A DNA stretch of 64,000 nucleotides, taken from positions 1,488,001 to 1,552,000 of the forward strand of contig JAHREC010000011.1 of assembly GCA_020081605.1 (NCBI GenBank), read 5' to 3'. This stretch comes from Albifimbria verrucaria (lineage: Eukaryota; Ascomycota; Sordariomycetes; Hypocreales; Stachybotryaceae). Below, in pieces: positions 45,701 through 56,253 of this stretch (position 1 is its first letter; each line of letters begins with the position of its first letter). The notes below the pieces were generated by a model. It worked only from the letters and a program-made list of their open reading frames with translations. It made no database searches and had not been told where the DNA came from. Position numbers and translations under genes: made by a program.

Positions 45701-46734
45701 ATGTTTCTTAAACGTTTAGTTCTGCTTTTTTTGGCTGGTGTTTCTGTGGCCCAGGATATAGTGAATATCACAAGATGCGGTAATGGACCGGTGCCACCAG
45801 ATGTCATCAACACGGCGAAAAGGTTGGCCAAGCTCGAGCAAGTCCGAGAGGAGCTTGGATTTGGTGTTCACCATAGCACCTCAAAGACTACAATAATGGT
45901 CGATCTTCACATGCACTACGTGAGCCATTGGTCAACTCTCGGCGTAATGGTAAGTTTGGCTCAACTTCTAATCTTAAACATCGACAATACCAAATCTAAC
46001 TCAACAATCATGATTAGGAAGAGAGAATCCAAAATCAAATTGACGTTCTCAACCAAGCATACAAACCATACGGTATCGGCTTTAACAAGTTGGGTATTCA
46101 TCATCACAAAAATAAATACTGGGGCAATGGCAACGATCTATTCGCAATGAAAAGAGCATATCGACTGGGAGATTATAAGACTCTTAACATTTACGTTCTA
46201 GATGACTTGCCTGGAGACCCTTTCACCCCAGGAGACGAGAGTAAACCATTAGGTATTTGTACATTCCCGCATGCGAATGCTCCAAACAATCCTTCCATCG
46301 TGATGCAGGACGGTTGTGTCATCAGAGCTGCTACGATACCCGGTATGAAGCATGATAAACCTTTTCCATGGGACCAGGGTATGACAGCTGTCCATGAAGT
46401 TGGTCACTGGTTCAACCTATTTCACCCTTTTGAAGGCGGTTGTCTTGGCGGCGACCATGTATTGGATACACCACCATCAGCGTGGCCTATGGGAGGATGC
46501 CGGGTTGGAGCCCAGACTTGTGGTAAAGGCATCTTTGACCCGATTCATAACTATATGATGTACTCTTTCGAGTAAGTTATCCCAGAAAATATTAAAAATG
46601 TGATGCTTGTTGCTGACCAGTTTAATAGCAAATGCATGTCAGAATTTACTCCTGGCCAGGTCAAACGTATGGCTTTAGCTTGGTTTGAACTTCGCTGGTT
46701 GCCTACCAAAGTCAGAAGTATGCACTCAAATTGA
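45701..46734 (+). CDS. Secreted M43-type metallopeptidase (pappalysin family)
   Basis: Three exons with intact frame: 45701-45949, 46018-46571, 46629-46734; introns 45950-46017 (CTAAC branch) and 46572-46628 (CTGAC branch). Signal peptide MFLKRLVLLFLAGVSVAQ, then a metzincin-type zinc peptidase: HEVGHWFNLFH at about 46395 supplies three His and the Glu, and NYMMYSF near the end of exon 2 is the Met-turn. FTPGQVKRM closes the domain. In the consensus HEXXHXXGXXH the Gly is Asn here, which is unusual. Cys pairs near LGGDHVLDTPP and CRVGAQTCG match extracellular fungal M43 proteases such as ulilysin-like enzymes. It probably digests extracellular protein. About 285 residues, normal for the family. 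Confidence 0.9.
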
Positions 46735-47306
46735 AGAAGTTGGGACTTTTGATGAGATTGATTACATAGCTTGGACTATTAAATAGACGACACTAGTATG
46801 GAGTTTTGTTATTCTGATTTGAAGAGCTCTTCAAGCTCATATTATTTACTGATCACTAAAACGTGCTATGAATACTCTTATTTTGACAGTCAGAACCTTC
46901 TTCTTCAGAATGGAGTCCACTTAGACGCCTCAAGTTCAAGACATTATATTCGTAACCCCAAGCATGGCTTACATGAGACGAGACAAACAAAGAACGCCAC
47001 CTCCACATGCCGTCAGGGCCTGATTAGAACGAGTGATCAAACATATGGACTAGTAAATTCGGTGAGAATCAATGGGATAATGATACTGAGAAGTCATGGT
47101 ATATGTCAACTGTGATATAGGTGTGACAATTCATGGTATTGACATGATTGCGGCTAACTCTACGGTTTAAAAGATGGCAGGCCAAAATTGGTCTTGTAGT
47201 GAATTCGATTTGCACAGCAAGTGATACAGTTTATACATATTGGGCTGTAAGTCAATTTTGAACATTATTCAGTTTATTGTTTGAGCTGTTCGAGTGTGGC
47301 AAGCCT
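46735..47306. other. Intergenic spacer, convergent genes
   Basis: Contains a plus-strand frame (46798-47115) without domain or leader; not accepted. AT-rich flanks. Confidence 0.45.
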
Positions 47307-48399
47307 CTAAGTACCTTTCAGAAAGTGGCAAAGACGGAGGATCGGGGTTTGGGGAGCATGCTCTACAGGGTCATCCTCTATTTCAAACCCATATAGACAA
47401 AAGCTATCTGCCTCACCGTCTGTGAAGTCTGCAGACTTATACCAGCGCGTCTTTACCCAACCCTTCCATGCCTCTTGGCGCGAACGATGTGGCTCAGGAA
47501 CCCAGAATGCGAAGTCGTTTGGTGGTCCGTCCCAGCAGAAGTACATAGGGTTAAGTGGACGAGATACTGGGGTTTCCTTTTCCGACAGTTAGATCGATTG
47601 AGACAAATGGAAACGTTGAAGTCGAATAGCATAACCTTTGGGCGTTTGTAGTTGTCAAGATCTAAGCCAACGAGCATGACATTCCTTGGAGCAACGTCTC
47701 GATGTCGCACACCCGCAAATTCGAGCTTCTTCTCAATTTCTAACATTTCTGCAAGAACGTCCAGGCGATCTGTTGGTGGGACGCGGTAGGTTAGGCTCTT
47801 AATCAAAATTGATTCGAGGGTGTAGCCATTAAGCTTCTCCATCAAAACACAACACACCGTCCGCTGGAGAGGCTGTTTTGAGGGAATGGGAGGTTGAATG
47901 ACCAACTGCCGTAGTACTTTGGGGTATATCGGCCACTGAGACCAGAAATTTCGAGATCTTGGTAGGCGGCGGACTCATAAGAATAGTCAAGCTCTGCCCA
48001 ATACGTCACGTCCATTGGGTATTTGTAATACAAAGGATCGTAGATTTTGACGACGTAGAGTTCTTCTTCTCTGTCACTGAGCGAGCAGGAGAAGACTTTC
48101 GGCCCATGGAATTGCTTGCATGAAAGCTGTTCCAATAGACGAATGGAGTAGGTGACAGGTTTGGCTGGCTGGCCGCCGTTGCCAGGCGGATGCCGGAGAC
48201 ACCACTCGCTATGCGGGACAGAGGGCATATCCAGAGGCCGTACTTCATAACGCCCCTTTCCATCTTGTGAATAGAAAGGGCCAAATGGTTGCGGTGGGAC
48301 ATGGCGATGAATGGTGTTCTGGAAGCCTGGCACGTAGGGGCATGGCGGCCGTTGAGGATCTGGCGGGAGTGGGTTGTGCCGCCAGGCATCTTTGCCCAT
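47307..48399 (-). CDS. Kinase-fold protein, fungal type (frame disrupted)
   Basis: Begins at ATG 48397-48399 (MGKDAWRHNPLPP). The N-terminal 100 residues are Pro-rich; then a protein-kinase-like fold: VVKIYDP with the likely ATP Lys, VLMEKLNGYTLESIL hinge, GVRHRDVAPRNVMLV catalytic loop (HRD and Asn present), and VMLFDFNVSI, where DFG reads DFN. The C-terminal part (CWDGPPNDFAFWVP, WYKSADFTDGEAD) is poorly conserved. Shifts lie near 47885 and near 47590. It belongs to the variable kinase-like families expanded in Pezizomycotina; catalytic status is unsure because the Gly of DFG is lost, but the metal Asp is kept. Substrate unknown. Confidence 0.65.
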
Positions 48400-49206
48400 G
48401 ATGTAGGTTGCCGACTCTGCAGTTGGAGAACAAAAATGAATCAAGACAAACGGCGTGGCGTATATCGGGGCAGTCGGAGTCTTGGGTGAAATCGTAATCT
48501 ATTGTGTACGTGTAATGTTTCGCTACCGATGAAAGTGAAAGAAGAGGATGAAGGTCGGTTCTTAGCCTCAAGGTGAGCTGGACTGGCCCACAAGCACACA
48601 CCGTATGTGGAGTACGTACTGTAAGCGCCATAGTTCAGCGCTTACCCGCCGCGCCCCCAATTACTGTCGATTCGCTCAGTAGCCGCTTCGTAGGCGTAGC
48701 ATAAGCAGACCCGATGTGGTGGTAGAGCCCGTAGGCCTCGTCGAAGCTGGGGTAGTGTCATACTTGTATTGAATGCCTGGGAATTCTGTGACAAGCCGAT
48801 CATACCGCACGAGAATTTCGTGTATCAATCAAATGTTCATAATCTTATTAGACTATGGCTGGTAGGCTCTTGCTTCTCTTCTACTTTGTTTCTTCGTGTA
48901 GTAACAAACATACAGCAATATGACAACTTTTTTATTCACTTGTGCAACCCAACACCCCCAAATATGGAGTTGGGAGCCCCTTTCAGGCTATTTCACCGAC
49001 TTACTCCTGCTTGCGCAGTGGACTGGCAACAGGATAGAGTAAGATCAAGGAAGGAATGCATCCAAGCAAGTAGGTTTGTATATCAAAAGGGTACAGAACT
49101 AGTATAAAAGAGTGATTGAATGGTAGATTCGTGCCAATTAATGATTGGCGGCGAGTTTGACTCTTTCCTTCATCGGAACAAACATGTTCGAGGCGAAATT
49201 AGCAGC
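48400..49206. other. Intergenic spacer
   Basis: Promoter of the kinase-fold gene and 3' flank of the small secreted protein gene. No supported frame. Confidence 0.45.
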
Positions 49207-49837
49207 TTAATCTCCAGCATGGAAATTCTTAGTGCAGAAGTGATCAGACTTGAGAGCATATCCAGCCGTCCAGTCGCCTTGGCCATTGGAGACCTGGGCG
49301 TACCCCATCTTGTTGGGACCGCAATTTCTCTTGACATAATCCCAGGTCCCAGATACACTACGCTTGGGCTTCCAGCCACCGCTATAGGGGCAGATGAACG
49401 CGACCACATCGCCTCTAACGCACTATTGATTGTCATATATTAGCATAGGGTCTTGATAATGGGTAACACCAGGAACGAGAACGGTGTTCGGAAATGTGCA
49501 ACTCATACATAAGCCCAAGAGTTCTTCGTGAGAAGAATACTGGCATCTATATCGCCAGGAAACGCGAACAGAAGGCAATCAAGGGCTGCATTCTGTCCGT
49601 TAGTGTTGACTGAACCAGGGCCACAACCCTCCCTGCGCTTTTCGAGAGGTGAACGCGGTTTGAGAGAGACATCCACAACTTGATCATATGGAGTAAACTC
49701 GGTCGTGGTCTGTCCAGCATCATCGACGGTGACCTGGTAGAACCCGTCGGGTACTTCGCGCGGTTGGTTTGGGATGGTACTTGCGGAAATCGACGAGACC
49801 CCAAAAGGAGGCCAGTAATGAAGTTGGCAGTCTTCAT
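49207..49837 (-). CDS. Small secreted protein, two exons
   Basis: Start at 49835-49837 gives a signal peptide (MKTANFITGLLLG) whose frame slips by one base in a C/G run at 49799-49802; the mature chain then reads PDGFYQVTVDDAG, CGPGSVNTNGQNAALDCLL. The intron 49423-49508 (86 nt, GTATGA to TAG) joins SWAY to CVRGDVVAFICPYSGG, and exon 2 continues to HFCTKNFHAGD with stop at 49207. About 180 residues with about seven Cys in the mature part. It resembles secreted fungal proteins of the effector size class; no named family recognised. Confidence 0.65.
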
Positions 49838-50796
49838 GATGAACTAGAGGCGATGGCAATGGTGCTTTGAGAGAAGATCAAATGAAGTTGTCCGGTATGC
49901 AATGATACATTTCTGAGGGGTGGTTTCTAACATCGAAGGCGAGACAGGAGGCTTATATACTTTGACAAGAGCTTGAGTGGTAGACCCAACGACGATAATT
50001 CTAGCAGAATTTGAACATGATCTCATGGAACATCCATACTAGGGCCAATTCAATCCGCTGTATCTTAACTGCAAGTGGTAATTATGATGATACCATCCGT
50101 ATATATCAAAAGCCACAATAGGTGGAGAAGCTGGCTTTTCCTAGGTGAATCAATCTCCTCTGAATGAGGTTGGAAATAGTCTTACGAAAGCTGACGCTCA
50201 TCACTATCAGCCCATAAAAGCATAGTTGTATCATTCAAAAGATTCAACAACATTTTTTGTGGCGCAAGTTTCACCAACCTGGAAATATGCATGATGATTC
50301 AACAACGCCTGAGAGTCCAGAACAACTGTGGCTCTGCTGAAGACGCGTCTCACCTGGTCCTGTTTTTGCGGGCGAAGCTACGATATATCCGCCCGTTGGG
50401 CCTAGCGTAGCCCTGGGTGTGATAAAGATTCAGCTCTAACCATTTCCATCCTTTGCTTACTCGACGGACCGAATTACCGAAGGATATCCTGGTAATTCTT
50501 GTCACAAGTGCAAGGTTACAAACGAATCAGCGATTGCGAATGGTGAGTGGATGTCAGATTAGTAGTGGTGAAATCTAGTTCGTCAAATCTGAAGCCTGCA
50601 TTTCCTATACCGAAGAGAAAGCCACAATGATTCGCATCTTGCGCAAATAGTGTCTATTTGTCGTCACTATGAGAAGGTGAAAGAGTGTAATAATAATTAT
50701 GCTACAACTGACTAATAACGCAGTCTCATTCGCAGTGCATATCCACCTCAAACTAAGTCACCCGTCCCCATATCAGTGCTTGACCATCTGTTTAGA
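49838..50796. other. Intergenic spacer
   Basis: No supported gene; promoter of the small secreted protein (-) on the left. Nothing else recognised. Confidence 0.45.
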
Positions 50797-51959
50797 TCAA
50801 AGCATTTGGTGGTTGCATCTGCTACATGAAGGAGAGGTAGCCGCATCTGCTACATAAAGAGGAGGCGAATCCTGGCCTTCAATTATGTCCAGTGCGTCAA
50901 AGACGCGAGAGGGCATACCCATATTCCTCACGTCGCTGTGGTGGTCGACTGAAAGTTGCTTATCGCTGGGCCTGCATCTAACGGGACGAGATGTGCACAA
51001 ATGAGCTGTCCACTTGGGACCAGGACTACCAGCAACCGGGCCCAAGTCTCTATAGCAAGCGACGAAGATGCGAAGTTTTCCTGAGAGAGCTCGATGTGTA
51101 GCCAGGTATCAGTATAGCAAAAAGGACAGCTAAAAAGCTCCCAGTGGCTGCCATTTGTACTGTCCCAGAATTCTCTCCAGCTTCTTGTAAAAGTGCACCA
51201 AACTTTCTCAAGTTTACCGCTTGGAGTGTAGAGGGGACTGCGAATTATCACCAACCTTGCATGAAGAGAACCGGCCTTGAGGGAGAAAATGGGAGAATGA
51301 AACCATATATCCAGATGGGGGCAGGGGTACAATAGAGTTTTTGATTGGCTGAGCGTCTTATCCGTTACTAACAGAATTTGCTGCTGCTGTAGGAATATAC
51401 CTTGGTGGTAGATTATGTTGCTTGTCCAGTCGTATAGCAGGCCTCTCGGGTCTGTACCTCTATCTGCGCATGATAAGCTCGTGATAAGGGCTGTATCACG
51501 CGTGCCTAATGTCAAGTTTCCATGATTCTTTGCCCAATATAAGTGGTAATAGGCAAGATTGTATTGAATGAGGTGGCAAAGTGGTTTTAGCGTTTCGAGA
51601 GAGGAAGAAATGGGTTTGTGCTTCTCGTAAGGGATGATTATTTCGGGAAACGGAGCCTCGATTCCACGCACAAGAGCCCTGGAGAATATAAATCTCCTAC
51701 GACATCGACCTAAAAATGTGTCCGGTAGGGTGGACAAGAGGTCCTTGTTATAGAAAAGAGGCATCACGATTGAGCTGTGCCTTCTGCAACCTCGATGAGC
51801 CTCATCGGCGCATGGGAGATGCCCATACCACTCAAAATCAGTTCTTGCTCCAAAGGAAATGAGCGTCGCATCGCGAGATGCTGAGGATGTGGTGTCGGCT
51901 GGATGATATGAGCCCTGTCGGCGGTTTGGGTGGTAAGCGGCCATGGTATTTGGTTGCAT
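50797..51959 (-). CDS. Conserved-looking protein of unknown function
   Basis: Open from ATG at 51957-51959 for 340 codons, with a shift near 51048 beyond which the frame continues (GPVAGSPGPKWT) to TGA at 50797. No signal peptide or membrane segment. Features: a Ser-rich start, RCRRRFIFSRALVRG, LCHLIQYNLAYYHLYWAKN, and a CPFCYTDTWLHIEL segment (CxxC) near the C-terminus. The length, CxxC/W pattern and fungal codon use suggest a real gene of an uncharacterised fungal family, possibly nuclear; I cannot name it. A near-duplicate of about 27 bp (GCATCTGCTACAT units, 50813-50866) lies in its last codons. Confidence 0.55.
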
Positions 51960-54573
51960 ATTAGCTACACAACATGTGGATATTCGTAGACAGGAGAAGC
52001 TCGTGTTGTCAGGTAGGAAACTGCTTTTAGATCGAGAGATGGACAGCTTAACATATGAGTAGAAACATAAGTGGCGACACGAGCTTGTTTAAATGATAGC
52101 TACAAACCACCATCAAGGTCATGCAACTGGCAACTCTACTTTGCACTTTGCCGGCACGTGATGCATTTTCACAGTCTTATCATCATCATATGACAGCAAA
52201 GAACCCTTGAAGATGCAGCTTGAAGGAGGTGGTGATGGTGCCATCTCCATTGCAAACACTCGTCGGGATTCTGGATCCGGGGTTAGATTGGTTTTGCTCC
52301 CTCAACCGCCGGAAATAGATGAAGTTTTATCACGCAAGTGAAAAGAAACTCAGGTAGAAAGGAAAGGTTTGTATCAAGAGATATGGGAGACACTTGGCTA
52401 TTAGCATGATATTTAGGTATCTGATCGGCATATGCTCTTGTCAAAACTTCACTTAATGTGGGTGCATCTCAACCTCTAACTTACACATCGTAATAGTATG
52501 TGGAGAGCAGACAGATAACCAACCATGCCATCAGCCGACGCTTGTTCTGTCATCAATTTCTGTGCCTTCGTGACTAGTATTTCTCAGCCCGCACATAGAA
52601 GGCAGACGTGGCTTCCAGGCCCTTTTAACTGAAATGGGTGCTGCTTATCTCTAGAGACATCTCCTTCATATTATCGCATGATGAAGGCGAAGTATTGGTG
52701 TATACTTTAACATTATCGGCAGAGTGAGAGTCTACCTTGAAGAGTTTATGTCTGATCACCACGAAAGAGAAAACTCAGTGGAAAGGGAGGCCAGTGCGTA
52801 GGAGATATCCTCGCAACACTCGGTCTCGATATTAACCTCGGCCGACTTCCAGAAACCCCAGTATAGGCGAGAAGATAAACTTAATATTCCCCAGTGACGC
52901 GCCCTAAACTTTGAGATGCTACTGCCGACCCGTCTAGGCTAAACCTCTGCCAAGGTGTCTATCATCGCAACCGAGACCAATAGCCTCATTCTGGTGCTTC
53001 GCTGTCCTGTTGTCTTCCACCATAGACTCATGGTTGGTTAGTCAAGATTATTGAACACGGGAATGAATGCATACTTGAGCTCCTGGAATTCTTTGCCGCT
53101 CCACGCGGGAGTAAGCCTTGATGGTCTATTTCACTAGGCCAAGAGAACTTCGAGCTGATTTTTTGTGAACACTGCGGCTAGACGTTTTCGCCAAGGTCAG
53201 TAAACGAACGCTTGAAGAAGCGGCTAAACAGACACATGAAGATATTCTTGCAATTAACAGAAGCATACCAGAAACAGCGACAGTTGAACGGCCGTGAGCT
53301 TCGAAAGTTCGGGGTAGAGCAATGAACAGCGGCGTCGAGGCGAGGGACTCGTGGACGGGACTGCGGGCCGGCTATTGGGTGCTAAAGGGAGCCAGCGCGA
53401 AAGGTGAACCACGGTGATGGACAGAGCCGCCGTGTAGACGGAGATAGTCGAAAGCGGGTATAAATAAGTCGATGTGGATTTCTTGTCTATGACACCCATG
53501 CTCAAATGTCAACCAGAAGGATAAGTGAGTGTGGGTGAGGCACAAACACTTGGCCGCATAACGACTCCCATTAGCGATCGACAGTAGTGTTGATCTCCAT
53601 GTCCGCCCATGATTGAACTTAGGGTCGCGGTTTTGGTCAAAGTTAGAGAAACTGGGAGAGGAATCAAGGGAGAGGGTAGAAGAGAGTGGTTCGAAGGTAA
53701 GATGCACCCAGGTCAAGTCCATCATATCGAGAACATGGCGCCACAGCCAAGCCAGTTCCTTGCCAAATAAGCTGCCACCATAACATTGGAAACAGCCAAG
53801 GAGAATCTGGGAGAATTGTCGAAGAAGTTGTGAGGAAAGATGAACAGCAATACAAAGGCACGCAGCAACATAAAGCCACGCAGCAACAGAACTCTAACAA
53901 GACCGTAAAGATCTGCTAGGACAAACGAATGCGTTTGTAAACACCACAATGATCAGCCACCACGAAAGTCTGATGAAGTTGATAGAGGTCTACCACCGAC
54001 CAGTAAAGACAAAGAGTGAGGAATTGTGTAAGGGATAATACGTCCAGAAGTGAATTGGTGTCAATGTGAGCGCCCAGAACTGGTACCAGAGATGAGAATG
54101 CCAAGAGACCCAGATGACAGTGCTGGGACAAGAGTATGGAGAGAATTTCCTGATTGGAAATGCCCAAATGACAATATCGGAAAGAAGAACGTCGAGAAGC
54201 CCATTAGGAGAGTGCCCAATGTATAGATGCCGACTGTGGAGAATGCCGTGACAGAGATTTCAGAGGTCCGAAGATGATTTGTACTTTGCCGACGTGAGAT
54301 GCTGACGGAAGAGTGCCTGAGGCCCGACTAGAGTGACGAGCGTGTTTTGATGTTTGTTGTCTTTACGCCTGCCGTTTGACTTGGCGAGGCGAGGGAATCG
54401 CTTTAGCTTCGGCTTTGATGAATGCCTACTAACACCTGAACGGGTACGCATAAATGATTGCAGCGTCTGACCCACGATCCATGGTTCAGGCCCCGAGACC
54501 AATCCCGGGGATTGGTCTGGGGACAACACAGGCGGTCGTCAGCCCGAGGGCGGTCTAGTCGTTCTTCAAGCCC
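51960..54573. other. Long intergenic region
   Basis: 2.6 kb without a supported gene. Minus-strand frames at 53254-54529 are rich in Cys/Leu or Pro but share no consistent start, domain or splice signals, and overlap one another. An imperfect palindrome at 54491-54522 is listed separately. It could include a decayed element; nothing identifies one. Confidence 0.45.
54491..54522. repeat. Imperfect inverted repeat (hairpin)
   Basis: The arms CCCCGAGACCAATCCC and GGGATTGGTCTGGGG are complementary except for one missing base, giving a stem of about 15 bp with almost no loop. It is not linked to a gene end. Confidence 0.7.
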
Positions 54574-54852
54574 TCACGGCGAGAAGGGGCAGGGAGGGAA
54601 GATTCCCCAGCTCAACATCCCGGTGAGGCTCGGGGCCCGGCCCATCAAGGAACCGAGGAGGCTGGCGGTGGCGACAGCGGTGATGCATTGGCCGACCGTG
54701 AGGCCGACCTGCTTGACCTTTTGTGCTCCGAAGAGCCAGATCATGAGGGCAATAATGCCACCAATGACGGTGACAATGAAGGTGGCGACGGAGGCGAGGG
54801 TTGCGAAAATATAATAAGCCCCACCCCAGGGGCAAGTGCAGGTGGCGTACAT
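54574..54852 (-). CDS. Small two-pass membrane protein
   Basis: 92 codons from ATG 54850-54852. Two hydrophobic helices (FATLASVATFIVTVIGGIIA and a second around TVGQCITAVATASLLGSLMG) are separated by the short loop WLFGAQKVKQVG. Longer reading of the frame upstream runs into a GGT/GAT microsatellite and is not used. Membrane location is inferred; family unknown. The ORF is uninterrupted but short, so confidence is limited. Confidence 0.45.
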   Translation of the reverse strand: MYATCTCPWGGAYYIFATLASVATFIVTVIGGIIALMIWLFGAQKVKQVGLTVGQCITAVATASLLGSLMGRAPSLTGMLSWGIFPPCPFSP

Positions 54853-54859
54853 CTTCTCG

Positions 54860-54960
54860 GTGGTGGTGGTGGTGGTGATGATGATGGTGATGATGATGGT
54901 GATGATGATGGTGATGATGATGGTGTTGCTGTTGCTGTTGCTGCTGCTGTTGGTGTAGCT
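54860..54960. repeat. Trinucleotide microsatellites (GGT, GATGATGGT, GCTGTT)
   Basis: Compound repeat: GGT repeats, then several GATGATGGT-type units, then GTT/GCT repeats, directly upstream of the small membrane protein start. Readable in all frames as low-complexity peptides, none taken as coding. Confidence 0.8.
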
Positions 54961-55952
54961 GCTGATGAAAAGTTGAGATTTCTTCTTCTTCTCCCTCACA
55001 GTAGACCAGCAGAACAATGTGATCCGAGGGCTTATCATATCGTAAGAGGGTCCTGACACACGGTGACAGCTGTCAAGTGAGTGTGAACTTGCACAGGTAC
55101 CGATATTTGGCGTCTGTATAATAATGGGCAGATATTTAGCACCTGGACATGGGTAGCTGATAAGCAGACTTTATAAATCCTGTTAGACATGTCGGGAGGC
55201 ATGGCAAAGCCGTCTCTTACGGTCCGTTGATGGTACGCACAATCTTGGGTTGGGATAATTATACACTCAGGTCTCGAGCCTCGATGCGTCGCCTCCTCCG
55301 CACCATTTAGATGGACAAGTTTACATGTAGCGGGACAGCTCCCGCCTGTGCACTTGAAACCACTCCAAATTGCATTATTTAATGGAAATGGTGACTGTGC
55401 CATGTCAAGGGTCGTCAATTAATGGGGTTTGGACGATTAAAGTCACGCTGGGCTTGGACCAATGCCATGTCGCTTTCTTCCGTAAACTTGCCAAAACGGG
55501 CAGCTAAGCAAACATGTGCAACGCCTGAAAATCATAGACTAACTAATCCTCACTAAAGTATCGAGGACACATCACTAATATTCAGCATAAGATCACTCAA
55601 ACACAACGAACGCTTGCCAACTCAGCCTCCCAAGCGTCCGCCTTCAACACCCTCAGCCGCAGCGGGTGGCTGCTTCACCTTTGTCATACCTCGGGCCGGC
55701 CCGCTTAATTTCATCTGCAAAAGTAAAAGTTGGGATGGTTTATTTCCACCGCACATTCTGCAGCCAACGCTAATGCAGGAGCTGGCAGCAACCCCAAGTC
55801 AGGAATACCGGAAACATCGACATCTTGCTTGTGAATATTGTTTATCAATATCTAGCCGGCCAAAAATAATTCACTACACATACAACGTTCAAATCATCCA
55901 GATTGCCATCAACGCAAAAAAAAATTAAAAAAAAAATAAAACCGCCCCTTAT
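54961..55952. other. Intergenic spacer
   Basis: Between the microsatellite and the 3' end of the Cys-rich peptide gene; frames here (55035-55418, 55614-55928) have no domain. An A-rich stretch at 55917-55940 is next to the peptide's 3' end. Confidence 0.45.
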
Positions 55953-56253
55953 TTACTGAGGGCAAGTGTAGTCGCCGTCGTCGCCACTGCAAGGGTACTG
56001 AGCTCCCTCGCGGTATTCGCAAGTTCCTCGTGCACACCCATAAGACTGAAATCTTGTTACTCTTCAAGCTCGCAAAGCCAAAGCCAAAGCATAAAGCACT
56101 TACCACTCCCTCAATAATACAAAAGTATCGGTTGTTGTAGGTATCTAAGCCGCACTGCCCCTGTCTGGCTACTCTCGTCCCCACCTCGGGGATCGCTGAA
56201 CCAGCAGCAACCGTGAGGGTAGCAATGAACGTGAAGACTGTCAGAAACTGCAT
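55953..56253 (-). CDS. Small Cys-rich secreted peptide, two exons
   Basis: Exon 1 56104-56253 and exon 2 55953-56045, with a 58-nt intron (56046-56103, GTAAGT to CAG). The product has about 80 residues: signal peptide MQFLTVFTFIATLTVAAGSA, a short pro-part ending VARQ, then a mature peptide with six Cys in CGLDTYNNRYFC, YGCARGTCEY and PCSGDDGDYTC. Skipping the intron would give a long basic tail instead, so the spliced form is preferred. Intact frame. Typical of fungal effector-like or antimicrobial peptides; function unknown. Confidence 0.75.

Noticed and set aside
53254..54529. Several overlapping minus-strand frames rich in Cys, Leu or Pro
   Set aside because: No shared start, splice signals or domain; frames overlap each other and composition looks like non-coding sequence.
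54688..55056. Plus-strand 122-codon frame with Gly/Asp runs
   Set aside because: It is the translation of GGT/GAT microsatellites opposite the small membrane protein; no domain and extreme low complexity.
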